Source: Cycas panzhihuaensis
Taxonomy: Eukaryota > Cycadophyta
Assembly: GCA_023213395.1 (NCBI GenBank)
Contig: CM041465.1
Coordinates: 119,171,741-119,235,740 of the forward strand
Direction: 5' to 3'
Length of the DNA stretch: 64,000 nt
The position numbers and the translations under genes were made by a program. The notes under the pieces were generated by a model that was given only the letters and a program-made list of their open reading frames with translations, did no database searches and was not told where the DNA came from. This document shows, in pieces, positions 47,243 to 57,010 of the stretch; the stretch's first letter is position 1, and each line of letters starts with the position of its first letter.

Positions 47243-47780
47243 CCATCCATCCTCACGGAATCTCTCTATAATTACGCTTAAAATCCGGAGCGAATGCAGA
47301 ATATGATCATCTTCCTCACTCGAGGAATCCGGATAATAGAATGCGGAGGGTGCTCCTCCGATCCCACCTACCGGCTCACTGTGAAGAGCAGGCGCCTCCT
47401 GTGTGTTGCCTCGGTCTTTGGGCCGTCCCGAGTCTCACCGGCCTCCACAGCCGGAACTCCCGATGTCATGGGATATCCCTCGGTGTGACCATCACATCCC
47501 CACACGTGGTAGGTGGAACACATGCCTCCTCCGGTCCCGGTGGGACACTATATCCACCTGACCTGCAGTCGGCGTGTCTTGAGGTGTCTTGAGGGCCTTA
47601 TGCAGGCCACACCTCTCGACATGTCCCTATCCTCTGAGTCATCATCTCCATGTAACTCGGCATAGCCATACCAAGCGTTCTCACGGTTATCTACCACGAG
47701 GGCGACTGTTCACATCAAAAACACTTCACGTCAGTCTCATGTCAGCTATTATTACCTCTCTCTCTCTCAAATCTCTCTCT
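47243..47780 (-). pseudogene. N-terminal part of antisense frame
   Basis: Broken continuation of the antisense protein. Near 47510-47560 the - strand reads RRRHVFHLP, matching the T-H-T-F-H-LP segment that opens plant mobile domains, and copy A (17768-18157) stays open across the same region. Its likely first Met is near 47700-47780 (compare SPSWVDNRG in copy A), but no start can be fixed. Confidence 0.5.
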
Positions 47781-48370
47781 GCCTGAGATTTGGGGCTCTT
47801 TTGGCCCTCATGTCTATTTTTCTGCCTTGCTGCCTTCGTATCGCGCGAAACTTAGTGGTACCGCTAAATTTGGCACGGGTCCCACGGCGATTCGGGGCCC
47901 GCGGTAATGATCGCGGCACCGCGATCATTGTCGCGGTACGAACGGTGACCCCCCTAAAGGGTGGGTTTTCTGCCTAAAAATCCAAAATTTTTTCTTCTGG
48001 TGGACCCCGTGGGACCCACCGGGACTAGGAAACTTCCAATGCCCGGGTCCCGCCTCTTCCGGTCCGATTCGGATCGGGAAGCCTCAGATTGCCCATAAGG
48101 GGCCTTAAGACTATGCAAAATAACTTTAAAAACTACAAAACAACGAACTTTGAACTTGATTTGGGTCGGGGTTTAGTGATTTCCACTCCTTTGGATCTGG
48201 TCTCCATTATCGCCATGTCGTAAATGCAGTCGGTCGTCTTTTGTCCAGCTCTCCGTCGGCGGTGCGATCTCTCTCTGTGTGCCTCCGAAGTTGGGCGGCG
48301 CTCCACTGCGTAAGGAAATGGCTCACGGTTTCATCGAGGCCGGTGAAAATGAATCCATTTTCCCGTCGAT
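47781..48370. promoter_or_regulatory. Spacer between divergent antisense frame and second RNase H
   Basis: GC-rich spacer without a supported gene. It contains a near-palindrome TTAGTGGTACCGCTAA (47852-47867) and a perfect 11-bp inverted repeat with a 2-base centre (47906-47929). It separates a - strand frame to the left from a + strand frame to the right. A divergent promoter role is inferred. Confidence 0.4.
47906..47929. repeat. Perfect 11-bp inverted repeat
   Basis: AATGATCGCGG, CA, CCGCGATCATT: both arms match exactly. In copy A the corresponding site (about 18351-18378) has decayed or been misread. Confidence 0.85.
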
Positions 48371-48375
48371 TTCCT

Positions 48376-48381
48376 TATATA
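48376..48381 (+). promoter_or_regulatory. TATA-like box upstream of second RNase H
   Basis: CCTTATATAGGCGGGG has the shape of a plant TATA box with GC-rich start region, and copy A keeps it as TATATATA (18828-18835). It could drive a + strand transcript of the second RNase H. Confidence 0.35.
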
Positions 48382-48829
48382 GGCGGGGCCCCCGACGGCC
48401 ACTTCCTCTGTTTCTGGTCTCGCATCAGTCGTTGGGACCGTCTCGTTGCCCGATTACCTTTGCCTTACCTGTCGTCAATCGCGCTATGTTGATGCCCTTT
48501 TGCCCTCACGTAAGGGCATTTATGGTGCATCATAATCGCTCTTTGCGGGGCCCTTATATCGTTTTGCGCTTACTCCCATGCACCCGAGTTTATACTCGTT
48601 TGGCTCATTCGTATACAGGAATCATTTCATGATCCTTCCTCACTCTTGGAGTCCCAAAGGAATGCCCCCACTCGGGGCATGTTTCGCTTTCTGGCGACCT
48701 TTTGGCACTCGAGGTTTCCTTCAGCTCTCACGCCGGCGATCGGATTGTTTGCTCTATACAGGTTACCTCATTGCTAGGTCCTCCTACCCTTCACGGCCAT
48801 TTTTGCTTGCTTGTTGGCGTTGCTTTCAT

Positions 48830-49235
48830 CACCCATCGATTGCTTGGATTTTGTGTCATGGATGTGCGTATACATCTTTACTGAAGCGGAAGCGCGGTAA
48901 TCTGGACCTTCTGCATTGCGTGGATCCTCATGACCCTTACGGACATGATCTCCTCGCTCTGGGATCTTCCTCCCGAGGCTACCAACAATGGCCGAGTATG
49001 CGGCCGTTATTGAAAGCCCTCTTGGCGCTCTCCGTTTCCATCACGGACCCATTGTTTTGCTTTGTGACTCTCAAGTTGTGGTGTCTCATCTCACCCAGGT
49101 TTACCAGGTGCGATGCCCTCACTTGAGGACTCTTGCTCTGCGGATCCCTCTGGCAGCTTTTCTTACGGTTGATATCCGGCCTTATCCCTCGGGCCCTCAG
49201 CGCCGAGGCGGATAGCCTCGTTCGCCTCATCCTTG
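48830..49235 (+). pseudogene. Second RNase H of gypsy (aRNH-like)
   Basis: The frame 48988-49215 reads MAEYAAVIESPLGALRF, IVLLCDSQVVVSHLTQVYQV, then LRIPLAAFLTVDIRPY; in the overlapping frame AEADSLVRLI follows. Together with LPPEATNN just upstream this is the E-Y-A...L-x-DSQ-VV-x-x-L...Y-x-V...A-D-x-L-x-R pattern of the archaeal-type RNase H found in Tat elements. The N-terminal D-G strand is only faintly readable near 48845-48900. It lies 3.7 kb after the integrase and 0.4 kb before the 3' LTR. Confidence 0.75.
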
Positions 49236-49656
49236 GTAGCCTCTCCCTTCTTCTTGGCCGTCCACGAGGTTTGCCTGGCCTTCCCGTCGCCCAAGCCCCA
49301 GGTCGTCTGTCACTTTGCTTTGTGATCCGTTTGCACCTCCGAAACTGAGTTACTAATGAGGTAAAACTATGGTACCCACTATTTGTTTTTTATTTAGCTA
49401 TGCATGTTCCTTTGCATCCTTCGTGGTAGGGGCAGCCCCCTCACCTGTCTCATTCTTCCAGTCGGTTCCCAGGTGGCCCATAAGCGGCCTGTCGTCTCCA
49501 CCGTTTTCGTATCCGCAGCGTCCACGACACTCATGGCACCCTTACCTCTTGTTATGATCTTGATTGATATATCTATACACACGTGCTCTTGAGGCGGTTG
49601 TGTTGCCGGCGTCGCCATCGCACCAAGCTTAGGCGGCGAGGCTCTGCGCGAGGCGA
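49236..49656 (+). other. Gypsy 3' spacer and polypurine region
   Basis: No gene seen. AGGCGGCGAGG at 49631-49641 and GCGAGGCGA next to the LTR are the best polypurine candidates. Confidence 0.45.
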
Positions 49657-52179
49657 TGTTTCCGGCTTCAGGAATGGATCTGGAATCACCGACTTCGGTA
49701 AGTGCGGTATGTCTCTCGCATTATCATCACTTTCTTTTCTTTGGATGTTTGCTTGCATATGCATGTGTATGACTTTGTGGGTGGCCTCGTGATCGTCCAC
49801 ACCTATTTTAGCCTATGACGATTATAGCGAGGCACACTCCCGGCAGTGTGGCACCACAGTGTGTATTACTTCCGCATACGCCCTCCTCGCTCCGGGATCC
49901 ATTAGGTTTGCGCCACCTCACTTGGTGTGATGACTCATCATCGTTTGGTCAACTTGCCACCCCACTCGAGCCCTATTTTTGCTCCTTTGGACCCGTTTTG
50001 TTGGTTGGATTGCTCCCGGGTAGGTGTTTTAGCGTTATGTTAGCCTTTCTAGTTATCTGCCCCTAACCTGGACTGGTTGGTGGGCCCCACTCGACCTAGC
50101 GCGTCTGACCCAGTTTTTGGCGATACGGAATATTCGATGCAGCGAATATTCCAAGACGTTATCTCGAGTTGTTTTAAAAATCCGCCGTGGCAATTTCGCA
50201 TTTATTGCGAAACTGCCACGTGGCTCGCGCTTTATTTCTCTTCCAGTTGCACTCTAATCGCACGCTTTAGGGTTTTGCTTAAGTACTTAAGCCCTTTTTG
50301 GCTCATTTTGAAGGATCTTTTTCTCACTTTTGGAATTGCTCTCAAGGAAACACTCTCCTGCTCTGATTCTCTCTGCTGTTTGTTGCATCAGTTGGACCTG
50401 CACCCTTCATACAGCGCCCGGCTCTCCTTTGGCATGGCTGAGACATTCTCCCAGCCCCTCAAACACCTTGGAGAGGGCTCCTTTGAAGTGGTTTCCAACC
50501 GGTCTTCACCTAGGCAGTCCATAAGCGCCCCAAGTGCAGGTGCTTCCCATCACACCTCCGTAGCAGGGTCTCAACCCTGCTCTACTTCAGATCTGGGCTG
50601 ATTTATCAGTCCCTCTCCGCTGCCCTTTGGCTGAGGCAAATCCCTTGCCTCTTCTCTTCAGGTATTCCTTGTTTTTATGCTTGTTTTCTTGTGATATTCA
50701 TGCTTCAGCTCGTTTGCTCTTACTTGTTGCTTGAGAGTTGGCTGCCCTCCCTTTTGAAATTATCCGCTCTCCACTGTGCTTCTTACTGCGTTCTTTGTCC
50801 AAGGCGGTGGTGTGGAGGGTTGCATAGGTTTTGGAGAGGAGGCTGGGTGGATTAGTACCACCTTCCACGCTCCCTAGGTGGCTCTTAGCCCCCAAAACCT
50901 CCCTCTTGCCCGTCTTGCCTTTGGCTTGCAAACAAGGGTTTGAAGGCCCCTTTGGTTGCCCAAACCGGCCACACAAGTTGCTGGCCGATTTGGAACCTTT
51001 TGCTCGGGGTTTAGGCATCACTCATAAGTCCCAACCACTTTGGTTTCTTGCTCGCCTTTCTTCCCGGGTCACGGTTTGCTCCTCATAGCATCACATTCGT
51101 AGTGGGTACCCTTGGGCCTTTCTTTGCCCCTTATCTTGCTATTTTCCACTTGCTCTTGACTTTCTCCTCATTGCCCCATGGCTCTTGGGGAGATTTGGGC
51201 ATCATTGCGGGAGGTAGGCCACTCAGGCTTACCCAACCATTTACTTTCACTTTGGTCACTTTCTTTTGATACTTTCATTGTTGGATTAGCACTAACGCAT
51301 GTATATTTAAATTCTCGTTTGTGTTATTTAGGCATATATTGTTAGAGTTTTTGTGTTGCATGTTAGTGCTCTTCCTTCGGGAAGAGAAAGAGACCGCTAT
51401 TGCTTGGTACTTGGGAGCGTGGAGTCGTCGCCAGTGGGCCTAGCTCTGCAGTAGCACCTTCATATGCGTTATGTTTTCGCGCTATTTCATTTCTTAGTTG
51501 GTGCTTCCTTTCTTTCTTGGTATTGCATTTGACTTTTCCGGGGAAGGTAAGGAAGCCCCCTCTTCGTCATTGCCTATCTCACATCCAAGACGTCGCATGA
51601 GTGGTTGGGCGCCCTCGAGAAGGTTACTTGTCTCGCCGCCTTCGCTCGGTGTGCGCTCGTTCCCTCAGCTACCCTTTTTTTCCTTTTATTTCTTTCGTAG
51701 TAATTAGTACATTGAAGGATTAAAGGGAAAAATTGGTTTGGTACTTGTTTGCGATTCTTTTGTCTTGTTTCATGCATCTTTATCATTTGTAGGAAAGATT
51801 GTAGGAGTCCTTCTCTCCCCTACCTTTCCTCTTCTCCCTCGGCCTTGCAGTGCCTTGCTTCCAGCATCACTCATGTACCCGGTTAGGTTGTGTAGGATTG
51901 CCCTTGGTCTGTCCCCATTAGGCCTTCTCTTCCCCCCTTCTGGCCACCCAAGGGTGGGAGGGTCCTGTTCCCAGGTCAACCCAGGCACCTTCACCCCTTA
52001 TTCGAGGTGGTGAAGGGTCACCCGATAGTAGCCATACTCCATTGCAGATCCTGAACTCGCTCGGCGCAGGCGCTTCTGCGTGGTAGTTACCCATCTTTTA
52101 GGTCCCACCTTCTATCATTCCACCACTCACTCTCCCTTACACCTATCAGTTAGGTAGTTATCCCGTAGCAGCACGTCCA
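49657..52179 (+). repeat. 3' LTR of gypsy
   Basis: 2523 bp, starts TGTTTCCGGCTTC, ends GCACGTCCA. Compared with the 5' LTR it is the same sequence with scattered changes and small indels, again often at CTG/CAG (for example GATCTGGAAT here against GATACGGAAT at 35853). Confidence 0.92.
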
Positions 52180-52184
52180 AAATT
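52180..52184. repeat. Right target site AAATT of gypsy
   Basis: Counterpart of GAATT at 35822-35826. The level-3 copia protein frame continues in phase across the pair (VIFN, then ILTHPMLSPEALW). Confidence 0.8.
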
Positions 52185-52565
52185 AAATATAACTTCTTCA
52201 TCAGCACAAGGGCTTTGGGCACAATGGGCTTTAGAAGATGGAGAGCCACTCAGTCGAAAGAGTTTACTAGAGATATGTCCAATCAAAACCACCTGATTAG
52301 TTGGAGGATGAATGACCTTAAGAATCTGGTCATTTATGGCTACACTTAGATCAAATCCATGAGAAACAAGTGTGAATAAAGATAGTAGGTTTTGTTTGAG
52401 ATTGGGTATGTGTAAGACATCAAGCAATGTAAAATCTTCTAAGCCTGGGAGTTTTAGGCGAATGTTTCCAATTCCTTCAATAGGTTGTTGTGATTTATTA
52501 GCCATATGAACAACTCCATAGACATTTGAGTCAAATGTTTGATATAGACTATGATTGCATGTCAT
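52185..52565 (-). pseudogene. Level-3 copia protease end and GAG-pre-integrase
   Basis: The open piece 52158-52565 encodes HMTCNHSLYQTF, PGLEDFTLLDVLHIPNLKQN and LLSLFTLVSHGFDLS, the normal copia segment from protease to GAG-pre-integrase. Its last codons before 52180 are element DNA; the annotated frame runs a few bases into the gypsy LTR. The remainder of the domain is at 35826 and below. Confidence 0.85.
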
Positions 52566-52620
52566 GTGTTAAGTTGCTCCTATGTCCATGATCCACTGTC
52601 CATCGATTGAAGCCACACTA
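52566..52620 (-). pseudogene. Level-3 copia protease active site
   Basis: WIMDIGAT, a stop, then HMTC. The consensus is W-x-x-DSGAT-x-H-M-T, so the active-site Ser has become Ile and a codon after it a stop. Both are consistent with single-base changes. Protease would be inactive. Confidence 0.8.
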
Positions 52621-53795
52621 TTAGCAATTCCAATAGGGCTTGGCATTGGCAAAGGGAATTCACAAGTGATATACCTACACCAAGCTTCAAAGAATCTCTT
52701 TGGTTGGTCAATGACATTTGATGCTGAAGATCTCTTAATTCTTTGAATGTGTGCTTATACAAAACCTTCACCACTAAAGGATTCTTCATAAGTTTCTTCA
52801 ACATTGTGAGATCCATGTTTTGGTTGAAACTTGGCCAACTTATAAATGGCAGTTCTGTAATCTTTTGCGAAGTATCCTTTACGGTTATACTGATCACATA
52901 TAATAGTTTGATTACCAGTCCCTGAATAAGTACTCATTTGGCCTAACTATCTTGCTCTTTGTTGAGATGACCCTTGGCCTTGAAACTGTCGAGGTTGTGA
53001 TTGAGGATTTGATTGATCGTATGGATGATTTCCCATATTTCTTCCTCTTCCTCTTGCTCAGTTATTTCCTCTACCACGAGAGGGACCTTGATTTTTTGTG
53101 TAGCAAACTTCTTCTTCTACCTCAAAGGCTACATCTGGAGGAGAGTCAGAGGCTACAAAGTTTATATCAAAGGTCTTATCAAATTCTATGAACTTTTTAG
53201 CAAGTGCTTCAAAGTTGAGTGTCTTCAATATTCCACTAGATCGAAGACTTCCAAGTAAGTTTTTATAATTAGGGACATGTAAACATGACTAAATCAAAAT
53301 TATCCAAGTGATACATTGGGTCTTAAAGGCTTTGTCACTTGCCTATTTAATTGGACAAAGGAGATTTATTATCTCATAAGCATGTCCCTTCTGTATTTTT
53401 AATTTGTTCATTTTCAAAATAAGATGAATAAATTCTAAATCTGACTTTGTATCAAAGTTCTTTCTAAGAACTTCTAGGACCTTCTAGGTTGTATCATGTT
53501 CCTCTTCGTTTATCAAATTATACAAGGAGTGATTAATGACCAACAAAATTCCTGCACGAATCTTTTCATCATTTATCTCCCATTGTAGTTTAGTTGCAAC
53601 ATCTGTAGGAGCCGTTAGGTGGATCCACTGGAAGCAACTATTGTAGCCGTTGTTGGTATGATGGGTGTGGGCTACAGGTAGGCTCTCCAAAGGCCTTCAT
53701 ACTTTGTAGTATTTTTAATTCTAGTGTACCATATATCCTAATTTTCATTGCCTTTCAATATGCAGTTAACATTTTGCTTGAATTGAGATGACATG
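52621..53795 (-). pseudogene. Level-3 copia gag
   Basis: It starts at an ATG (- strand, about 53795) with MSSQFKQNVNCILKGNEN, the usual N-terminus before the Y-x-x-W substrate motif, continues through the open piece 53484-53690 (EINDEKIRAGILLVINHSLY) and reaches the knuckle in the piece 52755-52937 (CDQYNRKGYFAKDYR). The knuckle should be C-x2-C-x4-H-x4-C but has Tyr at the second, third and fourth metal ligands. Frameshifts separate the pieces. Confidence 0.8.
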
Positions 53796-55787
53796 GTGAT
53801 GATGAAGAATTAGAAGAGATGATAAAAGTATGTGCCACTGACACATGTGGCTAGTACACTTGGCATAGTAGGGATGTAGAAATGATTGTTATGATGAGAA
53901 GCACGTAATGATTAACTATTTTTTAACAATTATATAAAAAATAAATATAAGTAATGATGTAAGAATGAGGCCTAATGCAGAGCTGGCAAAGGGTAGTGAT
54001 ATGTCATGCCACTAACCTCTCACTTATGTCTAAATGTAGGTGAGGTTTTGATGCCTAAGGCTTCTAGTATATGATTAGGGCCTTCACCCATGATATCTGC
54101 ACATATGCTTGGTGATGAAATCCAAGTCATAGTGGAGCCCAAGTACTCCCAGTCCTCACCCAGTTCACCAATGAGCAACTATATACCTCATTTGAAGAGT
54201 CAAATGGTACTGTGTATCCCACGGCTATGATAGATATTGGACCAGGTTAATTTTAATCTTACATTAAGGTTTTCAGTTTTCCTGAGTGGTTATCAGCATT
54301 ATCCCTGATTGGAGGCCATAGGTATGGCTAACCTGTCCCTCTATCACTATTTTGGTTAAGACCAGACCTAATATGAAACTCACACCTCCCTTAGGGCTTG
54401 GACTTCAGCCAACCTTAGTCTATTTCAACCAAGGCGAGTGTGCGCACAAGTCAAGAACTGGCATTTTAAATCGTATGGATGATATTCCTTTTAAGAATAG
54501 TGTAAGATGTTTCCGTATAACTAAAAACTGAAATAGAAACTTACCAAATGTGCTTACTTACTTTTCGTGCTTACTTTGTTGTTGTTGTTACTTTTGTTAT
54601 GCTTTGTTGTTGTTGTTGTTTTTGTGATGCTTTATTATTTTTGCTACTTTTGTGATGCTTTATGCTATGTGTGTAAATAGAAAAGCATGCTAAATTTAGT
54701 AAAGGAACCAGATGTTACTTCCGATCTAAGGTTTCCCTTGCTTTAGTATAATGTTTCCAAATATGATTTTGGAAGTTTTAATACAAAAGACATAATGGGC
54801 TAAAAAACGGATCAACTTGCCACTAAAATGATGATTTTTCTAAATTTATATGCATGTTATTTTGCCTTATTTTATGATTTTTTTTACAAAATTTACAAAT
54901 AATGATAAATGGGTAAATTTTTAAAAATTACAAATATGAAGGCCTAAATGATGAAATCTAAATTTATGACAGAAATAAAAAGTGTTCATAATATCATTTC
55001 TGGTAGATTTGTGAAGTCATATTTCAAAAAAGGCACAAAAAATTTTATGCCCGAAAAAGCACCAAAGTAAAATTATACCAGATCAACTATCTCATAATCC
55101 AAACTTCAATATGTCAAAAGTTACATTTTGACATGAACATTAACTTTCCCTTCTGCACCATCTGTAAAATCTTCCAAAAAATTACCTGAAATGCCCTTGT
55201 AAGGTCCTTCGTGGGGTTGAGTAGGCAAAATCAGCAACCGTGAGAAAACTACATAGATTTCTCTAACCAATGGATGAAATTTGATGAGATTTATCTTAAA
55301 CTGATCTTAATATATAAATCTACTAGATCCCTTAATAAAACTTTCAGATCTTCAGCTTATAATTAAAGGATTTTATTAGGAAAAGTGTTTTAAATCACTT
55401 ATCCATAAAATGTACCCTTTTTTCACAGCTAAAACTCACTATTTCAGGCTAAATCTGAAGTTTCTCTAGAAGAAAAAAATGATCCTCTGGTCAAGGTGAC
55501 CTTGCATGCCAAATTTTATCAAATTCTGAGATGGTCACATTTTTATGAAATTTTGGGCCTTCAATGCTTTCGGGACTATTCTGGTAGCTAAACGACTTTA
55601 AAAACCTGTATTCTTCATCTTTAAAGTTTTGCACATGTGGACAAAGCAGAAACATACAAAATACTATAATTTTAGGCTCTCAAGATATTTAAAAATAATG
55701 AATACACTCTTAATACTTCACATTGAAGGTGAAAGAGAGGTAAAATGACTCCATGCAAGTGGAATAGAGTGAATAGATCCCCTTCTA
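53796..55787 (-). other. Long leader of level-3 copia
   Basis: About 2 kb between primer site and gag start, with no supported reading frame. It contains GTT-rich microsatellites (about 54576-54630) followed by repeated TTTGTGATGCTTTAT phrases. It is long for a copia leader and may contain captured or inserted DNA, but I found no terminal repeats to show an insertion. Confidence 0.55.
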
Positions 55788-55799
55788 GCTCTAATACCA
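55788..55799 (-). other. Primer-binding site of level-3 copia
   Basis: TGGTATTAGAGC on the - strand, two bases inside the 5' LTR. It differs by one C-to-T change from TGGTATCAGAGC, the tRNA-iMet complement used by most plant copia elements. Confidence 0.85.
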
Positions 55800-55801
55800 C
55801 A

Positions 55802-56113
55802 TGAAGGAATGATGGATCTAGGAGATAAATCACTCACATGCACACAATAGCAATGGAGAATGAAAAAGAAGATGAAACAAAATATGAGAGTAAGCTTGGA
55901 GGTGAGAATGAATAATGACTCGCTCCTTGAGATTTCACCTTTTATTACTGAGGGTGAGCATTAGGGTTAGGATTTTCTTTCCTAATGACATGAATCCAAA
56001 ATTACATATAAATATACATAAAGTATATTTTATTAAGAGACTAATGCTAATAATATATCCTAAGGTCATATAATTAATCTACACAAATGACTTTGATACA
56101 TTAACCTCTTTCA
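55802..56113 (-). repeat. 5' LTR of level-3 copia
   Basis: 312 bp, TGAA...TTCA ends, partner of 32105-32413. Confidence 0.92.
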
Positions 56114-56118
56114 ATCGT
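56114..56118. repeat. Right target duplication ATCGT of level-3 copia
   Basis: Exact match to 32100-32104. Confidence 0.92.
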
Positions 56119-57010
56119 TGTATATACTTAGAACATAGAGCAATAGCATAAGAAATATCTAGATCAGTATGGGTTAAATAGATAAGACTACCAATTAGTT
56201 GATAATATAGAGTTAGATCATAAAGAGTTATTTGATAAGTAGTTGATAGTTTAAAATTTATTTGTAATGGAGTGGAAGTTAGTTTAGAATTTTCTATATT
56301 GTACCTTTTAATTAAATTAAGTTCATATTTAGGTTATAATATAAATATTGATAAATTAGATTGATAGACTTATAAGCCTAGAAAATAATGAAAAAGACCT
56401 AAGTTAGTCATCTTAAACTATTTTATAATAATATATTTCAACTAAAAAATAGTAGAAAATAAGGATTTAGTGATAATAATGTCATCAACATATAAAATTA
56501 GAATAGTAATATTATTATTTTCTCATTTAAAATAAAGATTAGGATCACTAATATATTTAACATAGGTATTTTGATTAAGATGATTATTGATATTAGTATA
56601 CCAAGCTCAGTGGGCTTATTTAAGTCCATATAAAGACTTTTCAAGTCTACAAATAAGATTTAAATCGATTACATAACCTTAGAGGTGGGACATATAAATT
56701 TTTTTTTTAAGATCACCATGAAGAAAAGTACATTTTACATATATTTAATAGATTGGATAGTTGAACTTAGCTACAAGGGAAATAACAATTTTAACGGTAT
56801 TCATTTTAGCAATTAAAGTAAAGATTTTAGTGTAATTAATACTATCTATTTGTGAAAAGTCTTTTATGACTATGTGAGATTTGTACTTTTTAATAGTAAT
56901 TTTAGAGTTATACTTTATATGGTAGACTCATTCACAATCAAATAAATTCTTCCTTGAAGGTAAAAGAACTAAGTCCCATGTAAAATTTTTAAGAAGAGTC
57001 TTATAATTGG
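56119..57010 (-). pseudogene. Level-2 copia reverse transcriptase
   Basis: Read right to left: TWDLVLLPSRKNLF (about 56985), INYTKIFTLIAKM near 56830, LEKSLYGLK-like residues near 56640, ILILYVDDIIIT with the intact catalytic YVDD at 56481-56492, and YYQLIGSLIYLTHTDLDISY at 56215-56160. It is a copia RT with scattered stops. It continues in the RNase H part at 32099 and below once level 3 is removed. Confidence 0.85.

Larger units (their letters stand above)
35827..52179 (+). mobile_element. Level-4 Tat-like Ty3-gypsy retrotransposon
   Basis: 16,353 bp with LTRs 35827-38377 and 49657-52179. Order: leader, gag, zinc knuckle, protease, RT, RNase H, integrase (all +), antisense frame (-), second RNase H (+), 3' LTR. 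RT and integrase motifs, the integrase after RT, the antisense frame and the extra RNase H point to the Tat side of Ty3-gypsy. GC content is much higher than in the elements around it, which fits a younger insertion. Several frameshifts and stops are present, some possibly base-calling errors. Confidence 0.9.
32105..56113 (-). mobile_element. Level-3 Ty1-copia element with nested gypsy
   Basis: Complete: LTRs 32105-32413 and 55802-56113 with TGAA...TTCA ends, exact ATCGT duplications, a primer site at 55788-55799 (TGGTATTAGAGC on the - strand, one base off the tRNA-Met type) and a G-rich polypurine tract at 32414-32425. It encodes gag, protease, integrase, RT and RNase H on the - strand. The level-4 gypsy splits the frame at 35826/52180. 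Without it the element is about 7.7 kb, of which nearly 2 kb is leader. Stops and lost catalytic residues show it is inactive. Confidence 0.92.

Noticed and set aside
47906-47929. Rho-independent terminator
   Set aside because: The perfect hairpin has no T-run after it and the context is a plant retrotransposon.
1-49736. Reading the two 20-kb copies as a true tandem duplication
   Set aside because: Possible, but the missing right arms, round-number gap and CHG-linked differences favour an assembly artefact.
49573-49800. Short - strand frames repeating a QANIQRKE phrase in the LTR, also at 6305-6535
   Set aside because: They cross the LTR edges and change sequence at the border; no conserved start or domain.
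54576-54640. CRISPR-like or satellite array
   Set aside because: Only a simple GTT microsatellite with a few repeated phrases; no spacer structure and a eukaryotic context.
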